Below, piece after piece: positions 18,193-27,757 of a stretch of DNA of 64,000 nucleotides. The stretch covers positions 240,702 through 304,701 of the forward strand of contig NZ_FOWW01000008.1 of NCBI RefSeq assembly GCF_900115565.1, in the 5' to 3' direction. Position 1 is the stretch's first letter. Each line of letters opens with the position of its first letter. The translations under genes and the position numbers were made by a program. The DNA comes from Amycolatopsis arida. GTDB taxonomy: Bacteria; Actinomycetota; Actinomycetes; Mycobacteriales; Pseudonocardiaceae. Below the pieces are notes generated by a model. It did not search any database. It worked only from the letters and a program-made list of their open reading frames with translations, and was not told where the DNA came from.

Positions 18193-20532
18193 TCAGGAAG
18201 CGGATGTGACGCGGTACACGTCGTAGACGCCCTCGACGTTGCGCACCACCTTCAGCACGTGGCCGAGGTGCTTCGGGTCGCCCATCTCGAACGAGAAGCG
18301 GCTCACCGCGACCCGGTCGCGCGACGTGGTGACCGAGGCGGACAGGATGTTCACCTTCTCGTCGGCGAGCACCTTGGTGATGTCGGACAGCAGGCGGTGC
18401 CGGTCGAGCGCCTCCACCTGAATCGCCACCAGGAACACCGACGACTCCGACGGCGCCCACTCCACCTCGACCAGGCGCTCCGGCTGGGCCCGCAGATCGT
18501 CGGCGTTGGTGCAGTCGGTGCGGTGCACGCTCACCCCGCCACCGCGGGTGACGAAGCCGAGGATGTCGTCACCAGGCACCGGGGTGCAGCAGCGGGCCAG
18601 CTTCGCCCACACGTCGCTGGCGCCCTTGACCACCACGCCGACGTCGCCCGAGCCGCGCCGCCGGGTGACGGTGGACGGGGTGGACCGCTCGGCCAGCTCC
18701 TCCTCGGCCTCCTCGACGCCCCCGAGCAGCGCGACCAGCCGCTGCACGACGTGCTTGGCACTGGTGTGGCCCTCGCCGACGGCGGCGTAGAGCGAGCTGA
18801 TGTCGGAGTAGCGCAGCTCGGCGGCCACCGCGCCCATCGAGTCGGCCGACACCAGGCGCTGCAGCGGCAGCCCGACCTTGCGGACCTCCTTGGTGATCAA
18901 CTCCTTGCCGGCCTCGATCGCCTCGTCGCGGCGCTCCTTGGCGAACCACTGGCGGATCTTGGCCCGCGCCTTGGGCGAGGCGGCGAAGGCCAGCCAGTCC
19001 CGGGAGGGCCCGGCACCCTCGGCCTTCGAGGTGAAGATCTCGACGACCTCGCCATTGTCCAGCTTGCGCTCCAGCGCGACCAGCCGGCCGTTCACCCGCG
19101 CGCCGATGCACCGGTGCCCGACCTCGGTGTGCACCGCGTAGGCGAAGTCCACGGGAGTGGACCCGACCGGCAGCGTGATCACGTCTCCCTTGGGGGTGAA
19201 GACGAAGATCTCCCGGGTGGCCAGGTCGTAGCGCAGCGACTCGAGGAACTCGCCGGGGTCGGCGGCCTCCCGCTGCCAGTCCAGCAGCTGCCGCATCCAC
19301 GCCATCTCGTCGATGTCCACCGCGTTGGCAGGATTGTTACCGTGCGTGCCTCGGCTTTCCTTGTACCGCCAGTGCGCGGCGATGCCGTACTCGGCGGTGC
19401 GGTGCATCTCGTGCGTGCGGATCTGCACCTCCAACGGCTTGCCGTCGGGGCCGATCACCGTCGTGTGCAGCGACTGATAGACGCCGTAGCGGGGTTGGGC
19501 GATGTAGTCCTTGAACCGGCCCGGCATCGGCTGCCACAGCGCGTGCACCACGCCCATCGCCGCGTAGCAGTCCCGGACGTCCTCCACCAGGATCCGGACG
19601 CCGACCAGGTCGTGGATGTCGTCGAGGTCGCGGCCGCGGACGATCATCTTCTGGTGGATCGAGTAGTAGTGCTTCGGCCGGCCCTCGACCTTCGCGGTGA
19701 TCCGGGACGCGCCGAGGTGCTTGGTCAGCTCGCCGATCACCCCGCGCAGGTAGATGTCCCGGGACGGGGCCCGGTCGGCGACCAACCGGACGATCTCGTC
19801 GTACTTCTTCGGCTGCAGGATCGCGAACGCCAGATCCTCCAGCTCCCACTTGACCGTGGCCATGCCGAGCCGGTGCGCCAGCGGGGCCAGCACCTCGAGG
19901 GTCTCCTTGGCCTTGCGGGCCTGCTTCTCCGGCGGCAGGAACCGCATGGTGCGCATGTTGTGCAGCCGGTCCGCCAGCTTGATCACCAGGACCCGCGGGT
20001 CGCGGGCCATCGCGATCACCATCTTGCGGATGGTCTCCGCCTCGGCGGCGGTCCCGAGCTTGACCTTGTCCAGCTTGGTGACCCCGTCGACCAGCTCGCC
20101 CACCTTGTCGCCGAAGTCGGCCTTGAGCTTCTCCAGCGAGTAGCCGGTGTCCTCGACGGTGTCGTGCAGCAGGGCGGCCACCAGGGTGATGGTGTCCATG
20201 CCCAGCTCGGCCAGGATGGTCGCCACGGCCAGCGGGTGGGTGATGTACGGGTCGCCGGACTTGCGCCGCTGGTCGCGGTGCAGCTCCTCGGCCACGTCGT
20301 AGGCCCGTTGCAGCAGCGCCAGGTCGGCGTTCGGGTGCAGCTCCCGGTGCACCGCGGCCAGCGGCTCCAACACCTGCTTGACCGAGGCGGCCCGCTGCGC
20401 GGTGATCCGCCGCGCGAGCCGCGCCCGCACCCGCCGGGTCGCCGACGGTGCCCGGGTGGCCGCGCCGGGCTGGGCGGCCCGCGCCGGGTAGCCGGGTTGG
20501 GCCGGCACACCGGAGTGGAGCTCTTGGCTCAC
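18193..20532 (-). CDS. rel: Bifunctional (p)ppGpp synthetase/hydrolase
   Basis: A 779-residue long RelA/SpoT homolog controlling the stringent response. The HD hydrolase domain is intact (HP at about 99, LLHDTVEDT with HD at 123-124). The synthetase domain contains [13 protein letters not shown] and [23 protein letters not shown] domain ([20 protein letters not shown]) and a C-terminal zinc-finger-like/ACT regulatory part ([18 protein letters not shown]) follow. Both catalytic domains look competent, as in mycobacterial Rel. GTG at 20532 follows GGGAGGTGCG, which fixes the start; the frame further upstream is low complexity. Linked to apt and secDF as in most actinobacteria. Confidence 0.97.
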   Translation of the reverse strand: MSQELHSGVPAQPGYPARAAQPGAATRAPSATRRVRARLARRITAQRAASVKQVLEPLAAVHRELHPNADLALLQRAYDVAEELHRDQRRKSGDPYITHPLAVATILAELGMDTITLVAALLHDTVEDTGYSLEKLKADFGDKVGELVDGVTKLDKVKLGTAAEAETIRKMVIAMARDPRVLVIKLADRLHNMRTMRFLPPEKQARKAKETLEVLAPLAHRLGMATVKWELEDLAFAILQPKKYDEIVRLVADRAPSRDIYLRGVIGELTKHLGASRITAKVEGRPKHYYSIHQKMIVRGRDLDDIHDLVGVRILVEDVRDCYAAMGVVHALWQPMPGRFKDYIAQPRYGVYQSLHTTVIGPDGKPLEVQIRTHEMHRTAEYGIAAHWRYKESRGTHGNNPANAVDIDEMAWMRQLLDWQREAADPGEFLESLRYDLATREIFVFTPKGDVITLPVGSTPVDFAYAVHTEVGHRCIGARVNGRLVALERKLDNGEVVEIFTSKAEGAGPSRDWLAFAASPKARAKIRQWFAKERRDEAIEAGKELITKEVRKVGLPLQRLVSADSMGAVAAELRYSDISSLYAAVGEGHTSAKHVVQRLVALLGGVEEAEEELAERSTPSTVTRRRGSGDVGVVVKGASDVWAKLARCCTPVPGDDILGFVTRGGGVSVHRTDCTNADDLRAQPERLVEVEWAPSESSVFLVAIQVEALDRHRLLSDITKVLADEKVNILSASVTTSRDRVAVSRFSFEMGDPKHLGHVLKVVRNVEGVYDVYRVTSAS

Positions 20533-20641
20533 CCGCACCTCCCGCTGATCGCGCTCACGGACCGCGCCCGTCGATCGCGTTCCGTTGACCCCAGCGTAAC
20601 CCCGGGCGTCCCGGCGGCGCGGCGCGGCGCCGCACGAGCGG

Positions 20642-21187
20642 TCAGCGCACCCGCAGCGCGTGTACCCGGACCGCGGGCAGCCGCTCCCGCCCGCCCAACC
20701 CGGCCAGCTCCAGCACCACGGACACGCCGGTGACCTCGGCGCCGACCTCGCCCAGCAACGCGCAGGTGGCGGCGGCCGTGCCACCGGTGGCCAGCACGTC
20801 GTCGATCACCGCGACCCGGCTGCCGGCCGGCACCGTACCGGCCGGCAGCTCCAGCGTGGCGGTGCCGTACTCGAGGGCGTAGTCGATCCGGCCGTCCACC
20901 GACGGCAGCTTGCCGGGCTTGCGGATCAGGGTCACCCCGAGCCCGCGGGCGTAGCCGACCGCCGCGGCCAGCAGGAAGCCCCTGGCCTCGATCGCGGCGA
21001 GCAGCTCCGTCGTCGGGTCGAGCGTGCCGGCGAGCGCGTCGACCACCGCGGCGAACGCCGCGGCGTCGCCGAACACCGGGGTCAGGTCGCGGAACAGCAC
21101 CCCCGGCTCGGGGAAGTCCGGCACCTCGGCGATCAGGTCGAGCGCCGTGTCGAGCCTGCCGAGCCCGGCGGAGGAGCCGCCGGTCAT
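20642..21187 (-). CDS. apt: Adenine phosphoribosyltransferase
   Basis: A 181-residue purine-salvage enzyme converting adenine and PRPP to AMP. The N-terminal [20 protein letters not shown] block is the family signature. The PRPP-binding loop [16 protein letters not shown] lies near residues 124-139. [19 protein letters not shown] forms the conserved core; several APTs have GSRGFIFG at this point, so the alanine is a small variation. The ATG overlaps the secF stop (ATGA), implying translational coupling in the yajC-secD-secF-apt-rel series. Length is typical. Confidence 0.95.
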   Translation of the reverse strand: MTGGSSAGLGRLDTALDLIAEVPDFPEPGVLFRDLTPVFGDAAAFAAVVDALAGTLDPTTELLAAIEARGFLLAAAVGYARGLGVTLIRKPGKLPSVDGRIDYALEYGTATLELPAGTVPAGSRVAVIDDVLATGGTAAATCALLGEVGAEVTGVSVVLELAGLGGRERLPAVRVHALRVR

Positions 21188-22467
21188 CCGCGCTTGCCGC
21201 GCTTGCCGGCCGGCCGGCCCCGGCGCTGTGCCGCCTTCGACGGCGCCGTCTTCGGGTGGCGGGCGGGCACGCTCGCCGCGGCGGCGTACGCCTTCTCCCT
21301 GCGCAGCTCCGTCTCCAGCGCCGCGTCGTCGGTGGTGTCCAGCTCGTCGCCCTCGCGCTCGGCGGCGGCCTTGCGCGCCACGTTCTCCCGCCGGGCCCGC
21401 ACCCGTTCGGCCTGCTGCTGGAACCGCGGGTCCCGCATCTTCAGGTCGACCAGCAGCGGGGTGGCCAGCAGCACCGACGACAGCACGCCGGCGAGCATGC
21501 CGGTGAGCTGCACCAGCGCCAGGTCCTGCAGCGTGCCGGAGCCGAGCAGGACGTAGCCCACCACCATCAGGCCGAGCACCGGCAGCAGCGCGATGACCGA
21601 CGTGTTGATGGACCGCATCAGGGTCTGGTTGAGCGCGAGGTTCGCCGCCTCGCCATAGGTGCGCCGGGTCAGTCCGAGCAGGCCGCGGGTGTTCTCCTTG
21701 ACCTTGTCGAACACCACCACGGTGTCGTAGAGCGAGAACCCGAGGATGGTCAGCAGACCGATCACGGTCGCCGGGGTGACCTCGAAGCCGACCAGCGAGT
21801 ACACACCGGCGGTGACCACGATGTCGTGCAACAGCGCGACCAGCGCGGCGATCGCCATCTGCCGTTCGAAGTAGAGCGCGAGGAAGATCGTCACCAGCAC
21901 GAGGAACACGGCCAGCGCGATCAACGCCTTCTCGGAGATCTCACCGCCCCACGTCGAGCTCACCGCGCTGTCGCTGATCGCGTCGATGGACGGCGCACCG
22001 GTGACGCCGATCGGCTTCAGCTGGTCGAACAGGGCCTGCTTCACCCGGCCGACCTCGGCGACGTCCAGCGTCTGCGAGCGGATCTGCACGGTCGCCGCCT
22101 CGCCGACGCCGACCCGCTGCGCCTCCGTGGCCGGCTCGCCCAGCGCGTCGCGGAAGACCTCCTTGGCCTCGTCCGGGGTGATCTCCCCGTTGGCGCCCTG
22201 CGCGGGCATCTGGATCTGCGTGCCGCCGACGAACTCGATCCCGAGGTTGAACCCCTTGATCCCGATCGAGCCGATGCACACGGCGATCAGCACCGCGAAC
22301 ACCACGTACCAGCGCTTGCGGGCGCCGACGATGTCGAACGCGCCGGTGCCGACGTAGAGCCGGTGGAAGACGCTGTCCTTCTTCACCTTCCCGGTGCCGG
22401 GCTCGGCCGGCGTCGGCTCCGCCGTGTCGCCCCCGTCCCGCGTCGGGTCCTGCCGGTCCTCGGCCAC
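21184..22467 (-). CDS. secF: Protein translocase subunit SecF
   Basis: A 427-residue membrane partner of SecD in the proton-driven export complex. The first helix (about 50-72) precedes the periplasmic domain starting FNLGIEFVGGTQIQM. Five C-terminal helices carry the family motifs ALLHDIVVTAGVYSLVG, LLTILGFSLYDTVVVFDKVKENT and LNQTLMRSINTS. A basic, lysine/arginine-rich tail of about 80 residues extends past the last helix. The start is GTG at 22467, immediately after the secD stop, with GGAGG inside the end of secD. Coupled upstream to secD and downstream to apt. Confidence 0.96.
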   Translation of the reverse strand: MAEDRQDPTRDGGDTAEPTPAEPGTGKVKKDSVFHRLYVGTGAFDIVGARKRWYVVFAVLIAVCIGSIGIKGFNLGIEFVGGTQIQMPAQGANGEITPDEAKEVFRDALGEPATEAQRVGVGEAATVQIRSQTLDVAEVGRVKQALFDQLKPIGVTGAPSIDAISDSAVSSTWGGEISEKALIALAVFLVLVTIFLALYFERQMAIAALVALLHDIVVTAGVYSLVGFEVTPATVIGLLTILGFSLYDTVVVFDKVKENTRGLLGLTRRTYGEAANLALNQTLMRSINTSVIALLPVLGLMVVGYVLLGSGTLQDLALVQLTGMLAGVLSSVLLATPLLVDLKMRDPRFQQQAERVRARRENVARKAAAEREGDELDTTDDAALETELRREKAYAAAASVPARHPKTAPSKAAQRRGRPAGKRGKRG

Positions 22468-22468
22468 C

Positions 22469-24238
22469 TCATGCCTCCTTCGCAACCGCGCCGGGGACCC
22501 GGCCGGCGGCTCGGCGGCTGGCCCCCAGCCGCTGCACCGCGCCCAGTCCGGAGAGCTTCGGGCTGGACAATCTCTTCGACCTCGCGATCAACGCCACCAG
22601 TGGGTGGGTCACCAGGAACACCACGCTCAAATCCAGCACGGTGGACATGCCGAGGGTGAACGCGAAGCCCTTGACCTCGCCGACCGCCAGCGTGTACAGC
22701 ACGGCCGACGCGAGGAAGAGCACCGCGTCCGAGGCGAGGATGGTGCGCCGGGCGCGGATCCAGCCGCGGGACACCGCGGACCGGAACGTGCGACCCTCGC
22801 GCATCTCGTCCTTGAGCCGTTCGAAGTACACCACGAACGAGTCGGCGGTGACGCCGATGGCGATGATGAACCCGGCCACCCCGGCCAGGTCGAGGGTGAA
22901 CCCGATCCACCGGCCGAGCAGCACCAGCACCGCGTAGACCACCGTCGCCGACAGGAACAGCGACAGCACGGTGAGCACGCCCAGGATCCGGTAGTAGAAC
23001 AGGCAGTACACGAACACCAGCGCGATGCCGATGCCGCCGGCGATCAGGCCCGCCTGCAGCGAGGACAGCCCCAGCGTCGCGGACACCGTCTTGGCGTCGG
23101 AGGACACGAACGACAGCGGCAACGAGCCGTACTTGAGCACGTCGGCGAGCTGCTTGGCCTCGGTCTGGCTGAAGTTCCCGGTGATCCGGGTCTTGCCGTC
23201 GAGGATCGCGACCTGGATGGTCGGCGCCGACACCACCTGGGTGTCCAGCACGAACGCGGCCCGCTGACCGACATTGGCCGAGGTGAACTCCGCCCACTTC
23301 TGGGTGCCCTCGGACTTGAACTCCAGGTTCACCGACCAGCCGGGCTGGTCGGTGGCGGGGGTGGCGGTCGCGTCGGAGATCTGCTCACCGGGCAGGAAGC
23401 TCGGCCCGAGGACGAACTTCTCGGTGCCGTCCTCGGCGCAGGTGACCAGCGGCAGGTTCGGGTCGTCGTTGCCGCGCAGCGGGTCCTCCTGGCCGCAGTC
23501 CAGCGCCACCAGCGCCTGCTGCTGGGCCTGCTGCGCCGCGGCCGCCTGCGCGGGGTCGCCCGGGTTCTCCGGCACCAGTGCCGGGTTCTGCCGTAGCTCC
23601 TTGGCCTGCTGGATCTCCTGGGCGGTCTGGTCGTCGACCACCCCATCACCGTCACCGCCGTCCGGCGGGTTCTGCGCCGGCGCCGCGGCCGGTGCGCCAC
23701 CGCCACCGGCGGGCTGCTCACTCCGCTGGTCGGCGCCCTGCTGTTGTTGGTCGCCCTGCTGCTGGCCGGCGTCGGGCTGCTGCTCCGCGCCGGGCTGCCC
23801 CTCGGGCGGCTGCTGGCCCTCCGCGGGGGGCTGCTGGCCCGGGGCGGTCGCAGGACCGGCGGGCACCGCGTTGATCACCTTGCGGAAGTAGAGCTTGGCG
23901 GTACGGCCCAGGTTCTTGGCCTGCTCGCCCTCCTCGCCGGGCACGGTGATGACGACGTTGTTGCCGTCGAGCACCACCTCGGCGCCGCTGACACCGATGC
24001 CGTTGACCCGGGTGTCGATGATCTGCCGGGCGCGCTCCAGCGCCTCCCGGGACGGCTCACCGCCGTCGGGGGTGCGCGCGGTCAGGATGACCCGGGTGCC
24101 GCCCTGGAGGTCGATGCCCAGCTTCGGGGTCGGCTTGCCGTCGCCGGTGAGGAACACCAGCGAGTACAGCACGGCGACGATGAGCGCGAAGAAGGCGAGA
24201 TAGCGTCCCGGGCGGATCTGCCCGGCCGGAGGTGCCAC
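22469..24238 (-). CDS. secD: Protein translocase subunit SecD
   Basis: A 589-residue export subunit. The first helix is at about 13-31, followed by the P1 domain with KLGIDLQGGTRVILTA. Five C-terminal helices include GVAGFIIAIGVTADSFVVYFERLKDE and TLGMSTVLDLSVVFLVTHP. Between residues about 125 and 215 a Gln/Pro/Gly-rich low-complexity insert interrupts the periplasmic region, longer than in E. coli SecD but common in actinobacteria. GTG at 24238 follows GAGGAG eleven bases upstream. It forms an operon with secF, apt and probably rel. Confidence 0.96.
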   Translation of the reverse strand: MAPPAGQIRPGRYLAFFALIVAVLYSLVFLTGDGKPTPKLGIDLQGGTRVILTARTPDGGEPSREALERARQIIDTRVNGIGVSGAEVVLDGNNVVITVPGEEGEQAKNLGRTAKLYFRKVINAVPAGPATAPGQQPPAEGQQPPEGQPGAEQQPDAGQQQGDQQQQGADQRSEQPAGGGGAPAAAPAQNPPDGGDGDGVVDDQTAQEIQQAKELRQNPALVPENPGDPAQAAAAQQAQQQALVALDCGQEDPLRGNDDPNLPLVTCAEDGTEKFVLGPSFLPGEQISDATATPATDQPGWSVNLEFKSEGTQKWAEFTSANVGQRAAFVLDTQVVSAPTIQVAILDGKTRITGNFSQTEAKQLADVLKYGSLPLSFVSSDAKTVSATLGLSSLQAGLIAGGIGIALVFVYCLFYYRILGVLTVLSLFLSATVVYAVLVLLGRWIGFTLDLAGVAGFIIAIGVTADSFVVYFERLKDEMREGRTFRSAVSRGWIRARRTILASDAVLFLASAVLYTLAVGEVKGFAFTLGMSTVLDLSVVFLVTHPLVALIARSKRLSSPKLSGLGAVQRLGASRRAAGRVPGAVAKEA

Positions 24239-24577
24239 GGTCGGTCGTTCTCCTCGAACTGGTCTTCGGCTGGTAGGGGCGGCCGCGCGGGAGCCCGGCC
24301 TGCGGTGTCACCGCGAACGCCCGCAACACCGAGACACTAATCTACCCACCGCCCTACTAACGGCGGAGCGCGACCGGGGGAACACGGACCGGTCCGGCTC
24401 GGGCCGTGCCGGTTCACCGGCGCGCCGCTGGGGTAGGTCAGGTGCCACCGGTGCGCGGGCCGCCCGCCACACGAGTGCTCCCGCGATGGCGCGCGTCGGC
24501 GCCGGGCGACCCTACCGACTGCCGCGTGTGGCGAGTGTTGGCCCGGCGCCGACGCCGGCCCGCCACGCCGGCTGGAC
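24239..24577. other. Intergenic region upstream of secD
   Basis: About 340 bases between yajC and secD with no gene. On the minus strand TAGATT (24339-24344) could be a -10 element for a secDF-apt promoter, suggesting secDF need not rely on read-through from yajC. No matching -35 is obvious. No hairpin terminator is clear behind yajC. Confidence 0.4.
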
Positions 24578-24973
24578 TCACTTCTTCTTGTGCTCCAACG
24601 GCGGGGCCACCTCGGCCTCAACCTTCTCGGCGGTGTCCGGGGTGGTGTCCGCGGGGGCGGTCTCCACCTCGTCAGTGGCCTCGGCGCCGTCGGTGTCGCC
24701 GCCGTCCTCGTCCAGCACGATCTTCTCGCGCACCGCCTGACGCAGCCACGTGGTGACCACGCCGTCGGCGATCTCGAGATCGATGGTGGTCTCGTCGCTG
24801 GCGTCGGCGACGGTGGCGTAGAGGCCGGAGGTGGTCATCACCCGGTCGCCCTCGGTCAAGCTGCTCTGCAGCTCCTGCTGCTGCTGCGCCATCCTCTTCT
24901 GCTTGCGACTGCCCATGATGAGCGGGATCGCGACGATCAGCATCAGCAACAGCGGCAGGAAAAGGCCTTCCAT
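24578..24973 (-). CDS. yajC: Preprotein translocase subunit YajC
   Basis: A 131-residue accessory protein of the SecDF complex. A single N-terminal helix (residues 3-20, LFLPLLLMLIVAIPLIMG) is followed by the family segment SRKQKRMAQQQQELQSSL and EGDRVMTTSGLYATVADAS. The C-terminal half is acidic and low complexity, ending HKKK. ATG at 24973 gives the normal family N-terminus; the frame continues open upstream without similarity. Genomic order ruvB-yajC-secD-secF is the standard actinobacterial arrangement. Confidence 0.95.
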   Translation of the reverse strand: MEGLFLPLLLMLIVAIPLIMGSRKQKRMAQQQQELQSSLTEGDRVMTTSGLYATVADASDETTIDLEIADGVVTTWLRQAVREKIVLDEDGGDTDGAEATDEVETAPADTTPDTAEKVEAEVAPPLEHKKK

Positions 24974-25146
24974 GACTCTCCATTCGGCGGGCGCCGCACG
25001 CCTCGGCGACGTCCGGTTTGTGGGGATGTGCTCTTGTCGAGTGTGCCAGGTGCCACCGGCACCACCGCACCGGAGGTCGCCGGGCCGGCCGATCGGAGTC
25101 GCGCGCACCCGGTCCGCCGCGGTTCCCACCGGTGCCGATTCCGCGC

Positions 25147-25188
25147 AACCCCGGTCGAACAACCCCGGTCGAACAACCTCAGTCGAAC
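25147..25188. repeat. 14-base tandem repeat at the ruvB 3' end
   Basis: Two identical units AACCCCGGTCGAAC (25147, 25161) are followed by a variant AACCTCAGTCGAAC (25175), which overlaps the ruvB stop codon. The unit looks derived from the end of ruvB by local duplication. Confidence 0.85.
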
Positions 25189-26261
25189 AGCGTCGGCTCC
25201 GACTGGTCGAAGCGGCCGAGCTCGACCACGCCGAAGTCGACCGCGGAGCCGGCGGGCGGGCGCATCCCGAGATGCTCCCACGCGGCCACCGTCGCCACCC
25301 GACCCCGCGGGGTGCGGGCGAGCATACCCGCGCGGACGAGGTAGGGCTCACACACCTCCTCCACGGTGGCCGGCTCCTCCCCCACCGCGACGGCCAGCGT
25401 GGACACCCCGACCGGGCCGCCGTTGAACGACCGCACCAGCGCCCCGAGCACCGCCCGGTCCAGCCGGTCCAGGCCCAGCTCGTCGACGTCGTAGACCTCC
25501 AGCGCGGCCCTGGTGACGTCCAGGGTGACGACGCCGTCGGCGCGCACCTCGGCGTAGTCCCGGACCCGGCGCAGCAGCCGGTTGGCGATCCGGGGGGTGC
25601 CTCGGGAGCGCCGGGCGACCTCGGCCGCGCCGTCCGGGTGCACCTCGATGCCAAGGATGGCCGCGGAACGGCGGACGACCTGTTCGAGCTCGTCCGGGGC
25701 GTAGAACTCCATGTGCCCGGTGAAGCCGAACCGGTCACGCAGCGGCCCGGTCAGCGCCCCGGACCGGGTGGTGGCGCCGACCAGGGTGAACGGCGCGATC
25801 TCCAGCGGAATGCTGGTGGCGCCGGGCCCCTTGCCGACCACGACGTCCACCCGGAAGTCCTCCATCGCCAGGTACAGCAGCTCCTCGGCGGGGCGGGCGA
25901 TGCGGTGGATCTCGTCGATGAACAGCACGTCGCCCTCGACCAGGTTGGACAGCATCGCGGCGAGGTCGCCCGCGCGTTCCAGGGCGGGTCCCGAGGTGAT
26001 CCGGATGGCGGCGTCCAGCTCGGCGGCGATGATCATCGCCAGGCTGGTCTTGCCGAGCCCGGGCGGGCCGGACAGCAGCACGTGGTCGGGCGGGACGCCG
26101 CGCTTACGGGCGCTGGCCAGCACCAGCTCCAACTGCTCGCGCACCCGCGGCTGGCCGACGAAGTCCGCCAGCCGGCGCGGGCGCAACGTGGTCTCCACCT
26201 CGCGCTCCCCGACCTGCGGCAGGGCGGACAGCGCCTCGTCGGTCGGGTCGAGGTCGGTCAC
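25179..26261 (-). CDS. ruvB: Holliday junction branch-migration ATPase RuvB
   Basis: A 360-residue AAA+ motor that drives branch migration with RuvA. Walker [10 protein letters not shown] is near residues 65-73, Walker [18 protein letters not shown] about 50 residues later, then sensor region [18 protein letters not shown] and arginine finger [19 protein letters not shown]. The C-terminal winged helix contains [16 protein letters not shown]. Upstream ATGs at 26303 and 26288 are in frame, but GTG at 26261 has GGGGG seven bases before it and gives the short N-terminus seen in M. tuberculosis RuvB, so it is preferred. Regulated with ruvC-ruvA. Confidence 0.95.
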   Translation of the reverse strand: MTDLDPTDEALSALPQVGEREVETTLRPRRLADFVGQPRVREQLELVLASARKRGVPPDHVLLSGPPGLGKTSLAMIIAAELDAAIRITSGPALERAGDLAAMLSNLVEGDVLFIDEIHRIARPAEELLYLAMEDFRVDVVVGKGPGATSIPLEIAPFTLVGATTRSGALTGPLRDRFGFTGHMEFYAPDELEQVVRRSAAILGIEVHPDGAAEVARRSRGTPRIANRLLRRVRDYAEVRADGVVTLDVTRAALEVYDVDELGLDRLDRAVLGALVRSFNGGPVGVSTLAVAVGEEPATVEEVCEPYLVRAGMLARTPRGRVATVAAWEHLGMRPPAGSAVDFGVVELGRFDQSEPTLFD

Positions 26262-26300
26262 GGTGTCGCCCCCGTCTCCGTCATCCATCGGCACAGTGCC

Positions 26301-26354
26301 CATTCACGAACGTCCGCCCATTCACGAACGTCCGCCCATTCACGATCGTCCGTT
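26301..26354. repeat. 18-base tandem repeat between ruvA and ruvB
   Basis: Three units of CATTCACGAACGTCCGCC begin at 26301, 26319 and 26337 (the third diverges, CGATCGTCCGTT). The repeat fills most of the ruvA-ruvB gap. Read on the minus strand each unit carries an ATG, giving spurious start codons ahead of ruvB. It has no dyad symmetry and is not a LexA site. Confidence 0.92.
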
Positions 26355-26390
26355 CACGGTCCTTCCGCCCCGCATGGTGCCCGCCGGGGG

Positions 26391-26993
26391 TCACCGCTTG
26401 CGACCGAGGGTGGCCAGCGCGGCGCGCAGCACGCCCGCGGTGTCGCCGGCCCCGTCCGCGGCGAGCACCTTGTCCACCGCCTGCTCGGCCTGCTTGGCGG
26501 CGAAGCCGAGGCCGGTCAGCGCCTCGACCACCTCGCCGCGCACGGCCGAGCCGGCCGGCGCCCCGCCGGGTGCCGGGCCGCCGTCACCGGCGGCGGCGAC
26601 GACCTTGTCCCGCAGCTCCAGGGTGAGCCGCTCGGCGCCCTTACGGCCGATTCCCGGGACCTGGGTGAGCACGGTGATGTTGCCCTCGGCCAGCGCGGTG
26701 CGCAGCGTGTCCGGGTCGAGCACGGCGAGCGCGGCCAGCGCCAGCCGTGGGCCGATCCCGGACACGGTCTGCAGCAGGCCGAACAGCTCCCGAGACTCGG
26801 GGTCGGCGAAGCCGAACAGGGTCAGTGAGTCCTCCCGCACCACCAGCGCGGTGTGCAGCCGGGCCTGCTCGCCGCGGCGCAGGGTGGCGAGGGTGGCCGG
26901 AGTGGCCTGCACCGCCAGCCCCACGCCGCCGACCTCGACCACGACGTGGTCGAGGCCGACCGAGAGCACCTCGCCCCGTACCGAGGAGATCAT
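26391..26993 (-). CDS. ruvA: Holliday junction DNA helicase subunit RuvA
   Basis: A 200-residue junction-binding protein. The N-terminal OB domain starts [20 protein letters not shown]. Two helix-hairpin-helix motifs are clear: [17 protein letters not shown] and [22 protein letters not shown]. The C-terminal domain ([13 protein letters not shown]...AEQAVDKVL) contacts RuvB. Its ATG overlaps the ruvC stop by ATGA, so translation is coupled to ruvC. A short glycine/proline linker ([13 protein letters not shown]) joins the second and third domains. Length is typical. Confidence 0.96.
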   Translation of the reverse strand: MISSVRGEVLSVGLDHVVVEVGGVGLAVQATPATLATLRRGEQARLHTALVVREDSLTLFGFADPESRELFGLLQTVSGIGPRLALAALAVLDPDTLRTALAEGNITVLTQVPGIGRKGAERLTLELRDKVVAAAGDGGPAPGGAPAGSAVRGEVVEALTGLGFAAKQAEQAVDKVLAADGAGDTAGVLRAALATLGRKR

Positions 26994-27625
26994 CGCCGTA
27001 CCCCCGCCGATCGCGCCGACCGCACCGTTCGCGCCGGCGATTGTCCCTCCCGCTCGGCAGGGCCGGCCGCCCGGGCCGCCGCGGCCAGCCGGGCCCGGTG
27101 CCGGCGGGCCAGCTCGGCGGCGCGGGCCTCCGCCTCGGCCACCCGCGCCCGCATCGGCTCGCGCCACAGGTGGCAGATGGCCAGTGCGAGCGCGTCGGCC
27201 GCGTCGGCCGGCCGCGGCGCCTCGGCCAGCGTCAGCAGGCGGGTGACCATGCCGGCGACCTGGGCCTTGTCGGCCCGACCCGAGCCGGTCACCGCCGCCT
27301 TGACCTCGCTCGGCGTGTGGAATCCGACCGGGAGGCCGCGGCGGGCCGCGCTCAGCGCCACCACCCCGCCCGCCTGTGCGGTGCCCATCACCGTGCGCAC
27401 GTTGTGCTGGCTGAACACCCGCTCCACGGCGACCGCCTGCGGGCGGTAGCGCTCCAGCCAGTCCTCGACCGCGTCGGCCACCCGCAGCAGCCGGGTGGCG
27501 AGGTCCGCGTCGGCCGGGGTCCGGACCACGTCCACCGCGACACAGCTCACCGCGCGGCCGGTGCCGCCGTCGACCACGCCGAGGCCGCACCGGGTCAGCC
27601 CGGGGTCCACGCCGAGCACTCGCAC
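26990..27625 (-). CDS. ruvC: Crossover junction endodeoxyribonuclease RuvC
   Basis: A 211-residue Holliday junction resolvase. The catalytic acidic residues are visible: Asp7 in [14 protein letters not shown], Glu68 in AVAVERVF, and Asp141 and Asp144 in [15 protein letters not shown]. The core ends near residue 165. A basic Arg/Ala-rich tail of about 45 residues follows, which many actinobacterial RuvC proteins have. GTG at 27625 is the start. A LexA box lies 15 bases upstream, so ruvC-ruvA-ruvB should form an SOS-inducible operon, as in mycobacteria. Confidence 0.96.
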   Translation of the reverse strand: MRVLGVDPGLTRCGLGVVDGGTGRAVSCVAVDVVRTPADADLATRLLRVADAVEDWLERYRPQAVAVERVFSQHNVRTVMGTAQAGGVVALSAARRGLPVGFHTPSEVKAAVTGSGRADKAQVAGMVTRLLTLAEAPRPADAADALALAICHLWREPMRARVAEAEARAAELARRHRARLAAAARAAGPAEREGQSPARTVRSARSAGVRR

Positions 27626-27640
27626 CTGCCCACCTTCCGC

Positions 27641-27654
27641 CGAACATCAGTTCG
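27641..27654. promoter_or_regulatory. SOS (LexA) box upstream of ruvC
   Basis: CGAACATCAGTTCG matches GAAC-N4-GTTC with symmetric C/G flanks. It lies 15 bases before the ruvC start and probably overlaps the promoter. This predicts DNA-damage induction of ruvCAB. Confidence 0.9.
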
Positions 27655-27726
27655 AGGTCGCAGACTACCGGTGCGGGGCGGCGGCTCCGGTCAGGACGCG
27701 CCGCGCGGGTCGGCGCGGCCGGCCAG

Positions 27727-27756
27727 GTCGACTCTGGTCGACTCTGGTCGACTCGG
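27727..27756. repeat. 10-base tandem repeat next to the EEP-protein stop
   Basis: Two units of GTCGACTCTG at 27727 and 27737 and a third ending in CGG at 27747 lie just downstream of the stop codon of the minus-strand gene at 27758-28690. Confidence 0.85.
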
Positions 27757-27757
27757 C

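Noticed and set aside
26301..26354. Tandem repeats considered as CRISPR or as LexA sites
   Set aside because: Units are directly adjacent without spacers, and CGAACGT in each lacks the inverted GTTC half at the required distance.
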